A program made the position numbers and the translations under genes. The notes under the pieces are model-generated. The model was not told where the DNA came from. It saw only the letters and a program-made list of their open reading frames with translations, and did not search any database. Of a DNA stretch of 64,000 nucleotides, positions 52,797-63,441 are shown in pieces. Position 1 is the stretch's first letter, and each line of letters opens with the position of its first letter. The stretch is from Adiantum capillus-veneris (Eukaryota; Streptophyta; Polypodiopsida; Polypodiales; Pteridaceae), in assembly GCA_014529385.2 (NCBI GenBank), contig CM043959.1, positions 1,768,358 through 1,832,357 on the forward strand, read 5' to 3'.

Positions 52797-54347
52797 TGGT
52801 GCCTTAGCCTCAGTAGCAGTTGTTACCGGTGCATCTGGACATTGGGCTGCAAAATGACCATACTTCCCACCGGTATAGCAATTCATGCTTCTGGTCTGGA
52901 AGTTGCCTCTTCCTCTTCCTCTGCCTATTCCTGGCTGGTATCCGCCTCATCCTTGACCAATACCACTGGTACCTGGTCCTTCTTCTTGGGCTACTTTGAT
53001 TGGCTCTGCCTTCACTGGTTCAGTGTAGGCAACCACTGATAGATCCTTGCCTTTCTTAAAATGGTGAATTCGGATGCCACAATTATTCCACAAGTGACCG
53101 AAGGCCTTGCAGTAAGTACATTGAGGGCATTCCGTGGAGATATGGTCCTTGGATTTACATCTTGAACACCAAGTCTCCATCTTCCGGACCGGCTGTCTTG
53201 TGTGGCTAATTTCTGCAATTTGCCTAGCCATTTCTTCAATTCTCTTGGTCCATGATCCTTTCCTTGATTTTTCCTTTGTCCGATCATCGGAACTGCTCTC
53301 GGAGCTGCTGGATGTTCCACTGGAATTGGATACTTCAATAGCCGGACTACTGCTACTGGTTCTTTGCTTATTGTGGCTCTTTTCTTTCTTAGCCTGCTGT
53401 TCCAGTTTTAATGCTCGCTGGACCAGGTCATTGAATCTCTTTGTAGGGGCTGGTACTTCTTGTTCTCTCAGCTTCTTGCTTCTGAATCCATTCAGAAACC
53501 ATGCCCTTAATCCTTTTTCAGACGGTGGTTCCTACAACTGTCTGGTCAGTTCTTTGATCTTTTCGACATAGCTGCGGACTGACAATTTCCTCTGTTTGAT
53601 CTGATCCAGTTCACAGAGAATATCCTCATCTCCTCGATTGTCGAAATACTCCAACCTGAAGGCCTTAATTAATTTATTATATGATCTCAGCTGGCACGCA
53701 GGGTAATGGTAATACCATTTCCTTGCTGCTTCCTTCAAGGTTTGTGGAAAGTATTCCCCCCAATCATCTTCATCAATGTTTTTTAGTTCAGCATACTGCT
53801 CGAAAGCTTGTATGTGAACATCAGGATCATCCTTTTTCCCTCCTTTGAACATGGGAAAGGAAATCTTCAGGGAAGCAGTGTAATCATTTCGATTACTGCT
53901 ACTCCCACCAGTTCTCTTCTTGGCTTCAGACTGACGCTTGGGACTCTTCTTGCAGTTGTCAGTGTCAGCATCCCAGTCAATCTCTGTCTCTGTCTCAGTA
54001 TCAGTATCTTCTCGGTTCTGTCTGCTGGAAGTACGGTGACTTCCCTTTCTGCTTTTGTTATGCTCATCTTTCTGGCGAGACTGAGAACTCTTAGAATTCT
54101 TTGCCTTTCGTGCTTCCCTTTCTGCCCGTCTGCATCGAGAATGACTGGAATGCTGTGAGTCCTGCGCCTCATCAGCCTGACTATGCTCCTCCTGAGCCTC
54201 AGTGTCAGTCATTTTCTCTTGCTTGGGGTCAAACTCTCTTCCTGACTCCTCAGGAATGGGGTCCACACGAGTGGTAGATTTCCGGCCACGATTGGATTTT
54301 GGTGCCATTGCTGAAAACTTCAACTGGGAGAAGAGTCTTTGAGTCAA
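52797..54347 (-). pseudogene. Gag with three zinc knuckles (gag-only element)
   Basis: Starts at 54347, or at the MAPKSNRGRK Met some 13 codons later. The first 150 residues are charged and Ser/Glu-rich. Then KISFPMFKGGKKDDPDVHIQ, FPQTLKEAARKWYYHYPA and AFRLEYFDNRGDEDILCELDQIKQ form a retrotransposon Gag (capsid) block. TAG at 53532-53534 interrupts it. Further on, CSRCKSKDHISTEC and CTYCKAFGHLWNNC are CCHC knuckles; a third, CYTGGKYGHFAAQC, has Gly for its second Cys. TGA at 52947-52949 lies between knuckles two and three, and TAG at 52794-52796 ends the block. All pieces are in one frame. Gag would form particles and bind RNA. Confidence 0.85.
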
Positions 54348-54367
54348 CGAGCTTCAGCTCTAGCCAC

Positions 54368-54379
54368 CGTGATCGCCAA
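54368..54379 (-). promoter_or_regulatory. Primer binding site candidate of the gag-only element
   Basis: Minus strand, three bases past the LTR end: TGGCGATCACGG. It starts with TGG as expected for pairing to tRNA CCA. It is not the iMet type used by the Ty3 copies here; I cannot name the tRNA with confidence. Confidence 0.55.
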
Positions 54380-54381
54380 AA

Positions 54382-54848
54382 TGGAATTGGAGCTGATCTC
54401 TTCAGACAGCTAATTCCAGTGTTGAAGGATTTCAGCTTCTTATGTGGAAAGATTTCAGACAGCAGACTAGACAGAAATCAGAGACTAGACTGAAATATGG
54501 ATACTGAATTGAGAATCAGACTTATGGACTGGAATAAAGTTCAGATTCAGACTCAGATTAAGAAGACTATTGAGAAATAAGTATCACTGAGTGTATATTA
54601 TGATTGAGATTACAACGAATATGATTACAGAGAAAAGGTATAGCCAACAAGACTGTCACTGAGCTCAAGTACAATTATAGCCCAAAGCGCTAATACAAGT
54701 GATCACAAATGCCAACCCGATATCAAAGTAATGGGCCCTATTTATATGCTTCGGGTTTACCGTAGTAATTACTTTAGTAATTACTAAGTGATTCACTACC
54801 CAACTTCTAAGAACACGTTCCCACATGGTGACGCGCCAATCGTCTACA
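54382..54848 (-). repeat. 5' LTR of the gag-only element
   Basis: 467 bp; TG...CA; partner of 49605-50072. Flanked on the right by CTAGC. Confidence 0.95.
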
Positions 54849-54853
54849 CTAGC

Positions 54854-57292
54854 GGTATGATTCTTTTGCTTGCGCCATCACTCGTAGATTTCATGTAGCG
54901 ATATTATTGCCATGGAAGTCGAAGCCAAAGAGCTTTGGCGGGACCCAATAGAAAATGAAGGTAGAATGCGACACTGTGTGCGGGCCCGGATCTGCAAGAC
55001 TCAAGCAACAAATCTTTTTTTTTAATAAATTTAACTGGCTGTGATTCTACGAGCCTAGCAGGGTTATTATCAAGCAATTGGACGTTGCGGGCTCAACAAA
55101 TTCACAGGTGGATGTGTGTGTGAGCTGGAGTTCGCCAACAGCTGTAAACCCCAATTAAGCTGGTTTGGCAACAAGTGGAAGCGATTTGGAGAAGGCGGTG
55201 TGGGGCCATGAACATGCATGGGTGTGTGTTGAGGCAACTCATTGGGTGCGCCACGTTCCAGTGCAGGTGCCAAATGAGGTGGGCACTAAATTTATAGGAG
55301 AGAATATGTGAGAGCAACTTTCAAATTGGCATGCAAAGAAACCAATGAGAGTAATGAAGAAGCCGAGTCTTGCCGCTAGCTGTAGCTTGTCACCAGTGCA
55401 GAGTTGGTGAGGTTGTGGAGCCACCAAAAGTGAAAATCATACACACACTAGAAAGTCACGTTAGTGAGGGACAATAAAGGGAAGCATTTCATGTCTGTGT
55501 GTGTAAGCATTCGTTCCCACAAGTGCAACAAGAAGGGAAGGGGTTGGATGTACATTGTTTTTTTTTACATAAATAAAAATAAATCTTCCCTAGAGGACGT
55601 TCCTTCACCGTTTGTGTGTGCGGAGCTCGTTTTACAAGCATATCTCCCGTCACTAAACTCAAATGAGAATACCATCGATTTCGCAAGTAAATTCAATCGA
55701 CAAAAGTAGTGCTCTTGAATTTTGGCAAAAATTTTCCTTTCAATCCTCTTTATTGATTAGGTATACCCCCTTGAGTACGATGCAAACTAGCACTAAAATT
55801 TGAATGTTGCAAATGGACACTATTTGTACACAAGGTTTAGTGCCCCTCTAGTTCGATTTATATGAGCAAAGTAATTAGGACATACATTCCCCGATTAAAT
55901 CAAAATGCAAGCTCAAAAATGTAAAGGTGATTACCGATCAAGCATTGCATACACAAAATGTAAAGCATAAATTCGTCCCAATTGCAATTCCATAGACAAT
56001 CATCAATCATTGCAATCTTCAATTGCTCATATCCTATTGTCCAAATGATCCAAACCCGATCGGCTTGTCATTTTGGTATGTGAAGCGATGCACAATAAAA
56101 AATGGCATTTTCACATGCAAAATCATTGAATTTTCACGTTTTTCAATCAAATTGGCATAGTGATTACAAAGGTAATGCACATAAATCATCTTCAATTAAG
56201 TACCAATTGAATCATCCCGAGTCAATCAACTACATGCACATCACCTTTTTAGGTCTTTTAATCATCATAAAAGGTAATTGCTACCAATTATTCATCCTAA
56301 TTTGAATACTGAATGCCATTGAGTAGGCACACACACCCAAATTTAGGCCAAAAGTTTTATGCAATTAATCCATCAATTACACATTGAAATTCTCAAATTG
56401 CAAACTTTTATGAACTTTTCACAATCAAAAATCATTTAGGTGCTCTGATTGACCATCAATAATAGTAAATCAAGTGGTCTTGAATAGGCACACACACTCA
56501 ATCTTTGCCCAATTTTTTGGCATTTAGGCTTATCCAATGATTAAATTAGCCTAGCATACACATCATTTACATGATTGCATACTCAGAAATCATCAATTCC
56601 ATCACTTTTTATGTATGCACACATTCAAGATTAAGTGCACACACACTTGAAAAATTTGACAATTTTTTTCGCTCTTTGGTGCATGCACACACACAATGAT
56701 TTTTATGCACACACATGATTTTTTTTTTGAGAATTAAGCATTATCTTGACACAACCATCATTCTTTAGTCAAAATTGACCATAAATTTCATCCCAAAACA
56801 ATCAAATTAGGCATTAAAAGTATGTTAATTGAATTACACACTTAATTTTAGAAATAAATTAGCAACACATTGGAATCAAATTAACCACTCAAAAATTGAA
56901 TGGAGTAGGTCAATGCACTTACATCGATTGCATCCAAGCTAATCCTTGCTCCACGCGACGATTCCATCATGCACACACATGTGTGGCTCTTCCAAATTAG
57001 CCCAAAAATTTGACCATTGTAGGCCAAAAAATCAAACACTCAATTCATCAAATTCGGCATGGATTAGCACAATTAACTTGATAAAAGTGTTGATTCCACC
57101 TCTTACAAGGGAATTTAACATACTTTCCACTTCAAATGTTAGTGGCCAGGTTAGTAAAGTTAGTCAAAATTAGTAGAAATTAGTGAAATTAGCATGGAAA
57201 GAAGCGAAATTAGAAAGATCTATAGGCAAAGAGCTGATGCACCATGTTGAGAGCACAAGCTGGGCGCCAATTGTATCGAGAAGTTAACAGCA
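54854..57292. other. AT-rich intergenic sequence; no gene recognised
   Basis: Between 55700 and 57200 the sequence is rich in ACACACAC and CAAAATTT-like words with no convincing frame. Confidence 0.5.
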
Positions 57293-58139
57293 CAATCATG
57301 TGGATGAGCTCTTGGAGAAGAAACCCCAAGAGGATATGGCAACTAAAACCCACAAAAGCAAACTTGACAATGACTTGAAGAACTCTTCATATGTCTTCTA
57401 CTTCACCATAGCTGAGGTGGATGAGCTTCTAAGAGCATTGTTCTCATTGTTGCCATGTTGTGAAATTGCGTGCACCATAGCAAGCCGTTTCAAAAGACGG
57501 GTGAGTGATTGCAAGCTTCAATGAACTACAGTTGTTGCCTTTAGGCACGACAATCACATATGACTCAATATTGGGTGCTAATGCCAAGATGCATAGGAGG
57601 GAGAGCTACTCATTGTGCCTCTCTCATATTGGGCACTAGCGCCATGCTGCATAGGAGGAAGAGCTGCCACCTACGTCTGTGTTTGGCCACCTGTCCCCCC
57701 CCCCCCCACCTGTCTGGATCATGTGGATGAGATCCGGAGAATAAACCCCAAAAGGATATGGCAACTAAAACCCACAACAACAAACTTGTCAATGACTTGA
57801 AGAACTCTTCATATGTCTTCTACTTCACCATAGGTGAGGTGGATGAGCTTCTAAGAGCATTGTTCTCAGTGTTTCCATGTTGTGAAGTTGCGTGCACCGC
57901 AACAAGCCGTTTTAAAAAACGGGTGAGTGATTGCAAGCTGCAATGAGCTACAATTTTAGCCTTCAGGCATGACAATCACATATGACTCAACATTGGGCGC
58001 TAGTGCCAAGATGCATAGGAGGGAGAGCTGCCCGTTGTGCCTCTCTCATATTGGGCGCTAGCACCATGTTGCATAGGAGAAAGAGCTGCCACCTACGTCC
58101 TTGTTTTGCCACTTGTCCCCCCTCCCCCCCCGCTCCTTC
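57293..58139 (+). repeat. Tandem duplication, period 423 bp, each unit with a similar 60-codon frame
   Basis: Unit 1 is 57293-57715, unit 2 is 57716-58139. Each encodes on the plus strand NDLKNSSYVFYFTI, EVDELLRALFS, CCE and RVSDCKLQ (57300-57524 and 57758-57946). The frames differ at several residues but stay open. The later part of each unit has ATTGGGCGCTAG-type words next to GCATAGGAGGGAGAGCT. No protein family recognised. Confidence 0.75.
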
Positions 58140-58463
58140 CAACGTGCCACCTTAACTGCTCCTCCATGTCCTCTTGCCGCTTGTCCTCGACGCCCCCCGT
58201 TTCAACGATCACCACATGTCCCCTCCCTTTCATTTTTGTTTGTTTTTACTAGTTTGTGGGCACGCGCCTACTCTTTTATTTCCTTTTGTTTTCATTCATT
58301 AAGCTTAAAAGAGGATCTTTGTAGATACTCATTAACGAAACATTTTGGCCTCACTACTCTCTCAGAATGGGCGCTAGCACCAAGCTGAAAAGGGAGAGAG
58401 TGATAACGCAATTGAATGTTATCAATCAGTCTAATCTCATTAGATACGCTCATTAGATTTTTC
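58140..58463. other. No gene recognised
   Basis: Pyrimidine-rich sequence after the duplication, with one further GGGCGCTAGCACCA word at about 58370. Confidence 0.5.
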
Positions 58464-58923
58464 TTTTTTAAGGAAAAAATACCAAAATACTCTCTAATTT
58501 GTGGGATTTCCCCAAAATTCCCCTAGAATACCCCCAACATTTTGTCATAAATTCCCAAAATGCCCCTAGTTGTGAGATTAAATTTCTTTGTAGATAAATT
58601 TATTTGTAGCTTTTCATAAGAAGACTGGTTGTCTATCAAAACAAGATGCTGAACGTGAATTTGAGTTGAATATGTATGCTTTGGAGATGAATTGGTTCAC
58701 TATTTTATACCTAATTACCTTTTTAACGAGGTAATTTATGACAAATTACATGCTAAACACTCCAAAACAGATCTTAATTGTCAAGAAGGAATAAAGATTA
58801 GAAAATCTTGAACTATCTAACCATAATAGATACAAGGGTATTTTGGGAATTTTTGAAATTTGAGGGGTGTTTTGGGAATTTCCACAAATTAAAGGGGTAT
58901 TTTTGTAATTTTCCCCTTTTTTA
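58464..58923. mobile_element. MITE-like element, 446 bp with about 53-bp terminal inverted repeats
   Basis: The element is 58471-58916. Its left end (AGGAAAAAATACC...AATTTGTGGGATTTCCCC) is matched by the reverse complement of the right end (GGGGAAAATTACAAAAATACCCC...AATTTGTGG), about 80% over 53 bp. TTTTTTA flanks both sides (58464-58470 and 58917-58923). No coding sequence. The 7-bp duplication is A/T-only, so superfamily assignment (Mutator or hAT-like) is uncertain. Confidence 0.7.
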
Positions 58924-59104
58924 TACATTTTTCATGCTCTTTAGATTTTGTTCTTTCAATATATTTTTCACTCGGATAAGAAAGGTTACATTGGAATAGT
59001 TTACAAAGAGAGAGAGAGAGAGTGCTCTAAAGAGTGATAGAACAGAGAGATAGAGAAAGGAATAGGCAGAAGAGATAGAGATAGAGAGAGAAAAAGAGGG
59101 AGGG

Positions 59105-59110
59105 AGAGAA

Positions 59111-59192
<82 letters not shown>

Positions 59193-59263
59193 AGGGGGGG
59201 CGAAGAGGGAGAGAGCTATAGAGAGAGAGAGAGACAAACTGAGGGAAGAGAGAGTGGAATAGA

Positions 59264-59336
<73 letters not shown>

Positions 59337-59359
59337 TAGAGAGAGAGAGAGAGAGAGCT
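59105..59359. repeat. (GA)n, (AT)n, (GA)n compound microsatellite
   Basis: GA runs at about 59112-59186 and 59218-59234, an AT run at 59266-59334, and a short GATAGA/GA run to 59356. It abuts the 3' end of LINE copy D. Confidence 0.95.
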
Positions 59360-59384
59360 ATCATTCTCGGAGATCAAATATGCC

Positions 59385-60775
59385 CTATGGGACCAAAGTT
59401 ACATGTGATGTAGTATGTGTGTGGCTGATGAGTAAATCTCGATGCTCCAAAATTGTGGTGATGAGAGTCGCAATGGAGAGCCCACAGTGTGGTTGGGAGA
59501 GGAAAGTGTGTAGGTCTAAGTCATGGCTAAAAATGTGAGAGAAGCAAGTTCGGATGTGACCAAAAGCTGAGCACTCTAGTAGTGTGTGGTACTCAGACTC
59601 TCGAACTTGCATTGAGCATAATTTGTAGAGTCGATTTGACTCTTCTCCATTGTCCCAATGCCATGTCTCGCATCAAAGGAAATGGGAGCTAAGCCGAATG
59701 GCTGCGATACTATGTATCGTCAACAAGGGGATAGGCTCAAGCATGTAAGTGTAAGTACGGTTTCCTCTTTCAACGAAGAACATGATTTTGTAGCTGGGGG
59801 CAATATGGGTGGTGTAATGTATGAAGCGTGATCCGCCGGATTTCTCCCAAGCCGTAATACATTGGTGTTGTAGAAAAGCTTCATTCACTTGTGAGTCGAT
59901 AGAAGCGTTGTGCAACAATTGTAATGCATCCCATCTCCAGAACCACTTCTTTATGTCTTGCATCCATCCCGTGCTCAAGATCTTTCTTTTATGCGTCTTT
60001 TGAACTTTTTTGCTTGCTTCCCAAGGAAGTCGACGTGAGGGGTTTTGATGCATCTTTATCATGTACTCCACAACCCTTTCCATGCCCATAACTTCAATTG
60101 GAAGAGATCCCGACTCAAGAAGTAGGAGCATATATGGTGTTTGTGTCTTAACTTGGAGAAATTTTGTAAGAAAATGCTTTTGGACATTCTCAAACTCTTT
60201 CCAAGTAGACTTTGAGATGCTCCCGCCCCACACTTCAACTCCATATAGAAGAATCGGTGTCACCAATGCATCCAAGAGGTACTTCTTGAGAACCCAACAC
60301 TTGATGTTTCCTGCATTACACATGTTCTCAAATGCATAATATGCTCTCTTTCCCGCTTCCAAATGACGCATAGCACATTCATGCCACTTGTGATTGGACA
60401 GAACCTCAAGGCCAAGGTACTTAAAGCTCTCAACAACTTCAAGTGTCTCATTGTTGTACACAATGCATGGCTTCTCCTTATGGTTGGCTTTCACAAGGAT
60501 AACCTTTGTTTTGGATTCATTCACAATCAGCCCACTATGTAAGAAAAAGCTCTCAAGGACAACCATAAGCTTTTGTGCATCTTCTAAAGTGTGTGCTAGA
60601 AGCACTACATCATCCGCATACAACAAAAGCATGATTACTGCATTGCAAATCGTGATCTCTTCAATGCCTTCTCCTTGTATAAAGTCAAGTACCATTTGTT
60701 CCAATTGATCGATGCATAGGCCAAAGAGTGTTGGTGACATCGGAAATCCTTATCTAACCCCAATATTGCTTACAA
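59385..60775 (-). pseudogene. LINE RT palm, thumb and C-terminal zinc segment (copy D)
   Basis: Frame 59673-60740 starts MSPTLFGLCIDQLE (RT block before the active site) and contains LLLYADDVVLLAHT, the catalytic motif, then GLIVNESKTKV, FKYLGLEV, YGVEVWGGS and the C-terminal region DIKKWFWRWDAL. Frame 59385-59612 continues with REVRESEYHTLLEC-like residues, a C-terminal Cys/His segment typical of LINE RTs. The Gly-Cys-Pro block upstream reads GFP, and a TAA precedes it, so the RT is broken there. Confidence 0.85.
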
Positions 60776-62773
60776 TTTTTTTTGAAATTTCTCTTCCCAT
60801 GCGCAGTTGACAAATCACCTTCTCATAGATTCAGGAAATCGCAAGCATAAACTCACTTGGCACTTGGAGTTCTTCCATCCTTCTCCACAAATTGTTACGT
60901 GGATTCATATCAAAGGCTTTCTTAAAGTCCACAAAAAAACAATACAATTGCTTGCCTTTCAACCGGCTTTCCTACATGAGGACACGAAGAGTGACAAGAT
61001 GATCAATGGTGCTATGGCATCGACAAAAACCTGCTTGTCCTTTTGCACGCTTGTCATTCTCTTCAACCCAATCACTCGATTTCATCTCCATTAAGCACCC
61101 AAAAACCTTTGCCATAAGAGAACCAATCATTATAGTCCGATAGTTGTTTACATTCTTTATATCCTCTCCTTCATGCAAAGGCTTAACCCAGTTAGTACTT
61201 CAATCATAAGGCATACCATATTGAAGTGCAATGTTGAACATATCACACATCCACTCATGGGTAAAATCTCTCGTCCATTTCATCATCTCCTGCTTGATAC
61301 CTTGAAGATCTCCCGCTTTGCGAGTGGCCAACTTTTTAAGCCCACCGCATACATCCTCAATAGTCAAAAAAGAGGGCATAAATGGGAGTGAAACATAAAA
61401 TGGCATTTTTTCAGCATTTGGTTGCTCATATAGTTTCCTACAATGTGTGTACATATTACAAAGTCTCAAGTTACAAAAATTCTCGATTTGCTTGCCCCTC
61501 AAGTTTCTCCAAAATCTTCCACATGCACGTGCCTTTTCTTGGACTTAAAAAAGTTATTGTTTTACTTCCCATCTTCTTTTCTTCTTTTGAATCAATGCCT
61601 TGTATGTATGCAAATAACTTTGACAATTGTATTTTTCCATAGTTGTACCAAGCTTTATCAAGGACTTTTGAGCATCTTGAAATTCTTTATCAAACCACCT
61701 TTTGCATGATCTATCTTTGTTGATATCATGGAGATGCTTTATGGCAAAGCATTCTTCGGCACAAGCACAAATAAATTTCTTGAAAGCTTCCCCTTTAGTT
61801 TCCAATGGTGCATCATATTGAAGCTTTGTCATCCATAACTTTTGCTCAACCATTTCAACATACATTGGTGCCGGTTTGCAATCCATACATAGTGATAACT
61901 TCTCTTCCCTTTGGCTGAGATTATCATGCTTAGTTGCTTCTCCACATGCACGGTCAATCTATAAGGTTTGATGGTCTGATTTTGGGGTCCATTGGCCAAA
62001 CATAAAACTCTTTATGCGATACATGATGGCTTCAAAGAGTAGCATATAGTCAATCAGACTATCCCCATTATGTTTTCTGCATGTAAATCCATTGGTTCCA
62101 CTCCACAAAGATACACCATTGGCAATGAGCATACCCGCACTATTACTACACATGTGTAAAAGTAACTTTCCATAGTGATCCGGCTCTTTTGAATCAATTG
62201 AGTATGATCATACAAGTGAACTTCCTCCAACTCCCTTGAAATGTATGACATATTAAATTGTTGAGTATCATGTTGCAATGTTTTTGTGCGAGCATTCATA
62301 TCCCCAAATACAATAACATCACCTTTGCCTTTGAAATAAGCAAGGTCCTCTTCTTTAAAAAAATGGTTGATCTCTATCCATGTAAGCATAAAAGGGGGAA
62401 TCATGATGAGGAATGTAGCAACCGGCTACAAAAATGGGTGCTCTTTTTGTTTCGTAATTTTCAGCCATACATAACGTTTGTACTTGTCATCTTTCACAAT
62501 CGATACAAAATCTTTCAATCCTTTCTTAACCATACATGCTACCCCTCCTTGCCGTCTTTGTTGCTTGAGATTCTTTGACCACGTCAATGAATAAACATTG
62601 TAATCCTCCAAGCTGTTAATTCTTTGTGTATCATTCTCCCAAGTTTCAACAAGGAGTACAACATTGGCTTTGCTTGTTAGTTCATCAATGCCAACACCAG
62701 CATTCGATGGGTATCCATTCCAATTCCAAAAGTATATTTTGAATTGTTACTCGGCTTCATAGGTAGTGCATCC
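60776..62773 (-). pseudogene. LINE endonuclease and RT fingers (copy D)
   Basis: Recognisable blocks: NNYRTIMIGSL, GQAGFCRCHSTIDHLVTL (60972-61178), FLTIEDVCGGLKKL (61200-61502), KRWFDKEFQDAQKSL (61554-61886), SLIDYMLLFEAI (61959-62153), VIVFGDMNARTKTL (62054-62404), and FWNWNG (about 62715). Stops and indels lie between them. Endonuclease motifs survive as separate blocks. Confidence 0.8.
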
Positions 62774-62875
62774 CTATTTGCTTGAGGGACTTGCCTCCTC
62801 CTTGGGCACAATGTCCTCGTGAGAGATCTCCTTGTTTTTCATATTCTTTTCCTCATATGCCTTGCGATGCATATG
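62774..62875 (-). pseudogene. LINE ORF1 C-terminal end and TAG (copy D)
   Basis: SSK then TAG at 62774-62776, in frame with the following GCTTYEAE of ORF2, as in the other copies. Similarity ends near 62875. Confidence 0.7.
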
Positions 62876-63247
62876 ATTAGAAAATCTCTATCCATGCAAG
62901 CATAAAAGGGGGAATCATGATGAGGAATGTAGCAACCGGCTACAAAAATGGGTGCTCTTTTTGGTGTCACAATTTTAAGCCATACATAATGTTTGTACTT
63001 GTCATCATTCACAATTGATACAAAATCTTTCAATCCCTTCTTAACCATACATTCTAGACCTTGTTGCCATCTTTGCTGCTTAAGATTCTTTGACCACGTC
63101 ATTGAATATACATTGTAATCCTCCAAGTTGTTAATCCTTCGTGTATCATGGCCCCAAGTTTCAACAAGAGGTTCAACATCGGCTTTGCTTGTTAGTTCAT
63201 ATATGTCAATCCCTGCATTCCATGGGTATCACTTGCAATTACAAAAG
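62876..63247 (-). mobile_element. LINE endonuclease fragment (segment E)
   Basis: Repeats the N-terminal endonuclease region (frame 62839-63126: MEDYNVYSMTWSKNLKQQRW, KRAPIFVAGCYIPHHDSPFY). It is joined head-to-tail with segment F in the same orientation; the last 194 bp are duplicated in F. Confidence 0.8.
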
Positions 63248-63441
63248 CTAGCCCTTGTTGCCATCTTTTCTGCTTAAGATTCTTTGACCATGTCATTGAA
63301 TATACATTGTAATCCTCCAAGTTGTTAATCCTTTGTGTATCATGCCCCCAAGTTTCAACAAGAAGTTTAACATCGTCTTTGCTTGTTAGTTCATATATGT
63401 CAACCCCCACATTCCACGGGTATCACTTGCAATTACAAAAG
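63054..63441. repeat. Tandem duplication, period 194 bp, within LINE sequence
   Basis: 63054-63247 and 63248-63441 are alike, both covering the start of the endonuclease domain, with a few substitutions and small indels. Confidence 0.85.

Larger units (their letters stand above)
49600..54853 (-). mobile_element. Gag-only LTR retrotransposon (TR-GAG-like), near-complete
   Basis: LTRs are 49605-50072 (468 bp) and 54382-54848 (467 bp), both TGGAATTGG...GTCTACA. By eye they differ at ten bases and one 1-bp indel, about 98% identical. Flanks are CTAGT (49600-49604) and CTAGC (54849-54853), a 5-bp target duplication with one mismatch. PPT at 50073-50090 and a PBS candidate at 54368-54379 set minus orientation. 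The interior holds one Gag-led frame and no protease, RT, RNase H or integrase. It would depend on enzymes of another element. Confidence 0.92.
59360..62875 (-). mobile_element. LINE copy D (3' part complete, including RT core)
   Basis: Minus-strand copy from the extreme 3' end (59360) through RT, endonuclease and the ORF1 C-terminus to about 62875, where it joins another LINE segment in the same orientation. It has the RT palm missing from copy A. Stops and frameshifts interrupt ORF2 in several places. Confidence 0.85.

Noticed and set aside
58921-59364. 147-codon Leu/Ser/Ile-Tyr frame
   Set aside because: A translation of (GA)n and (AT)n tracts.
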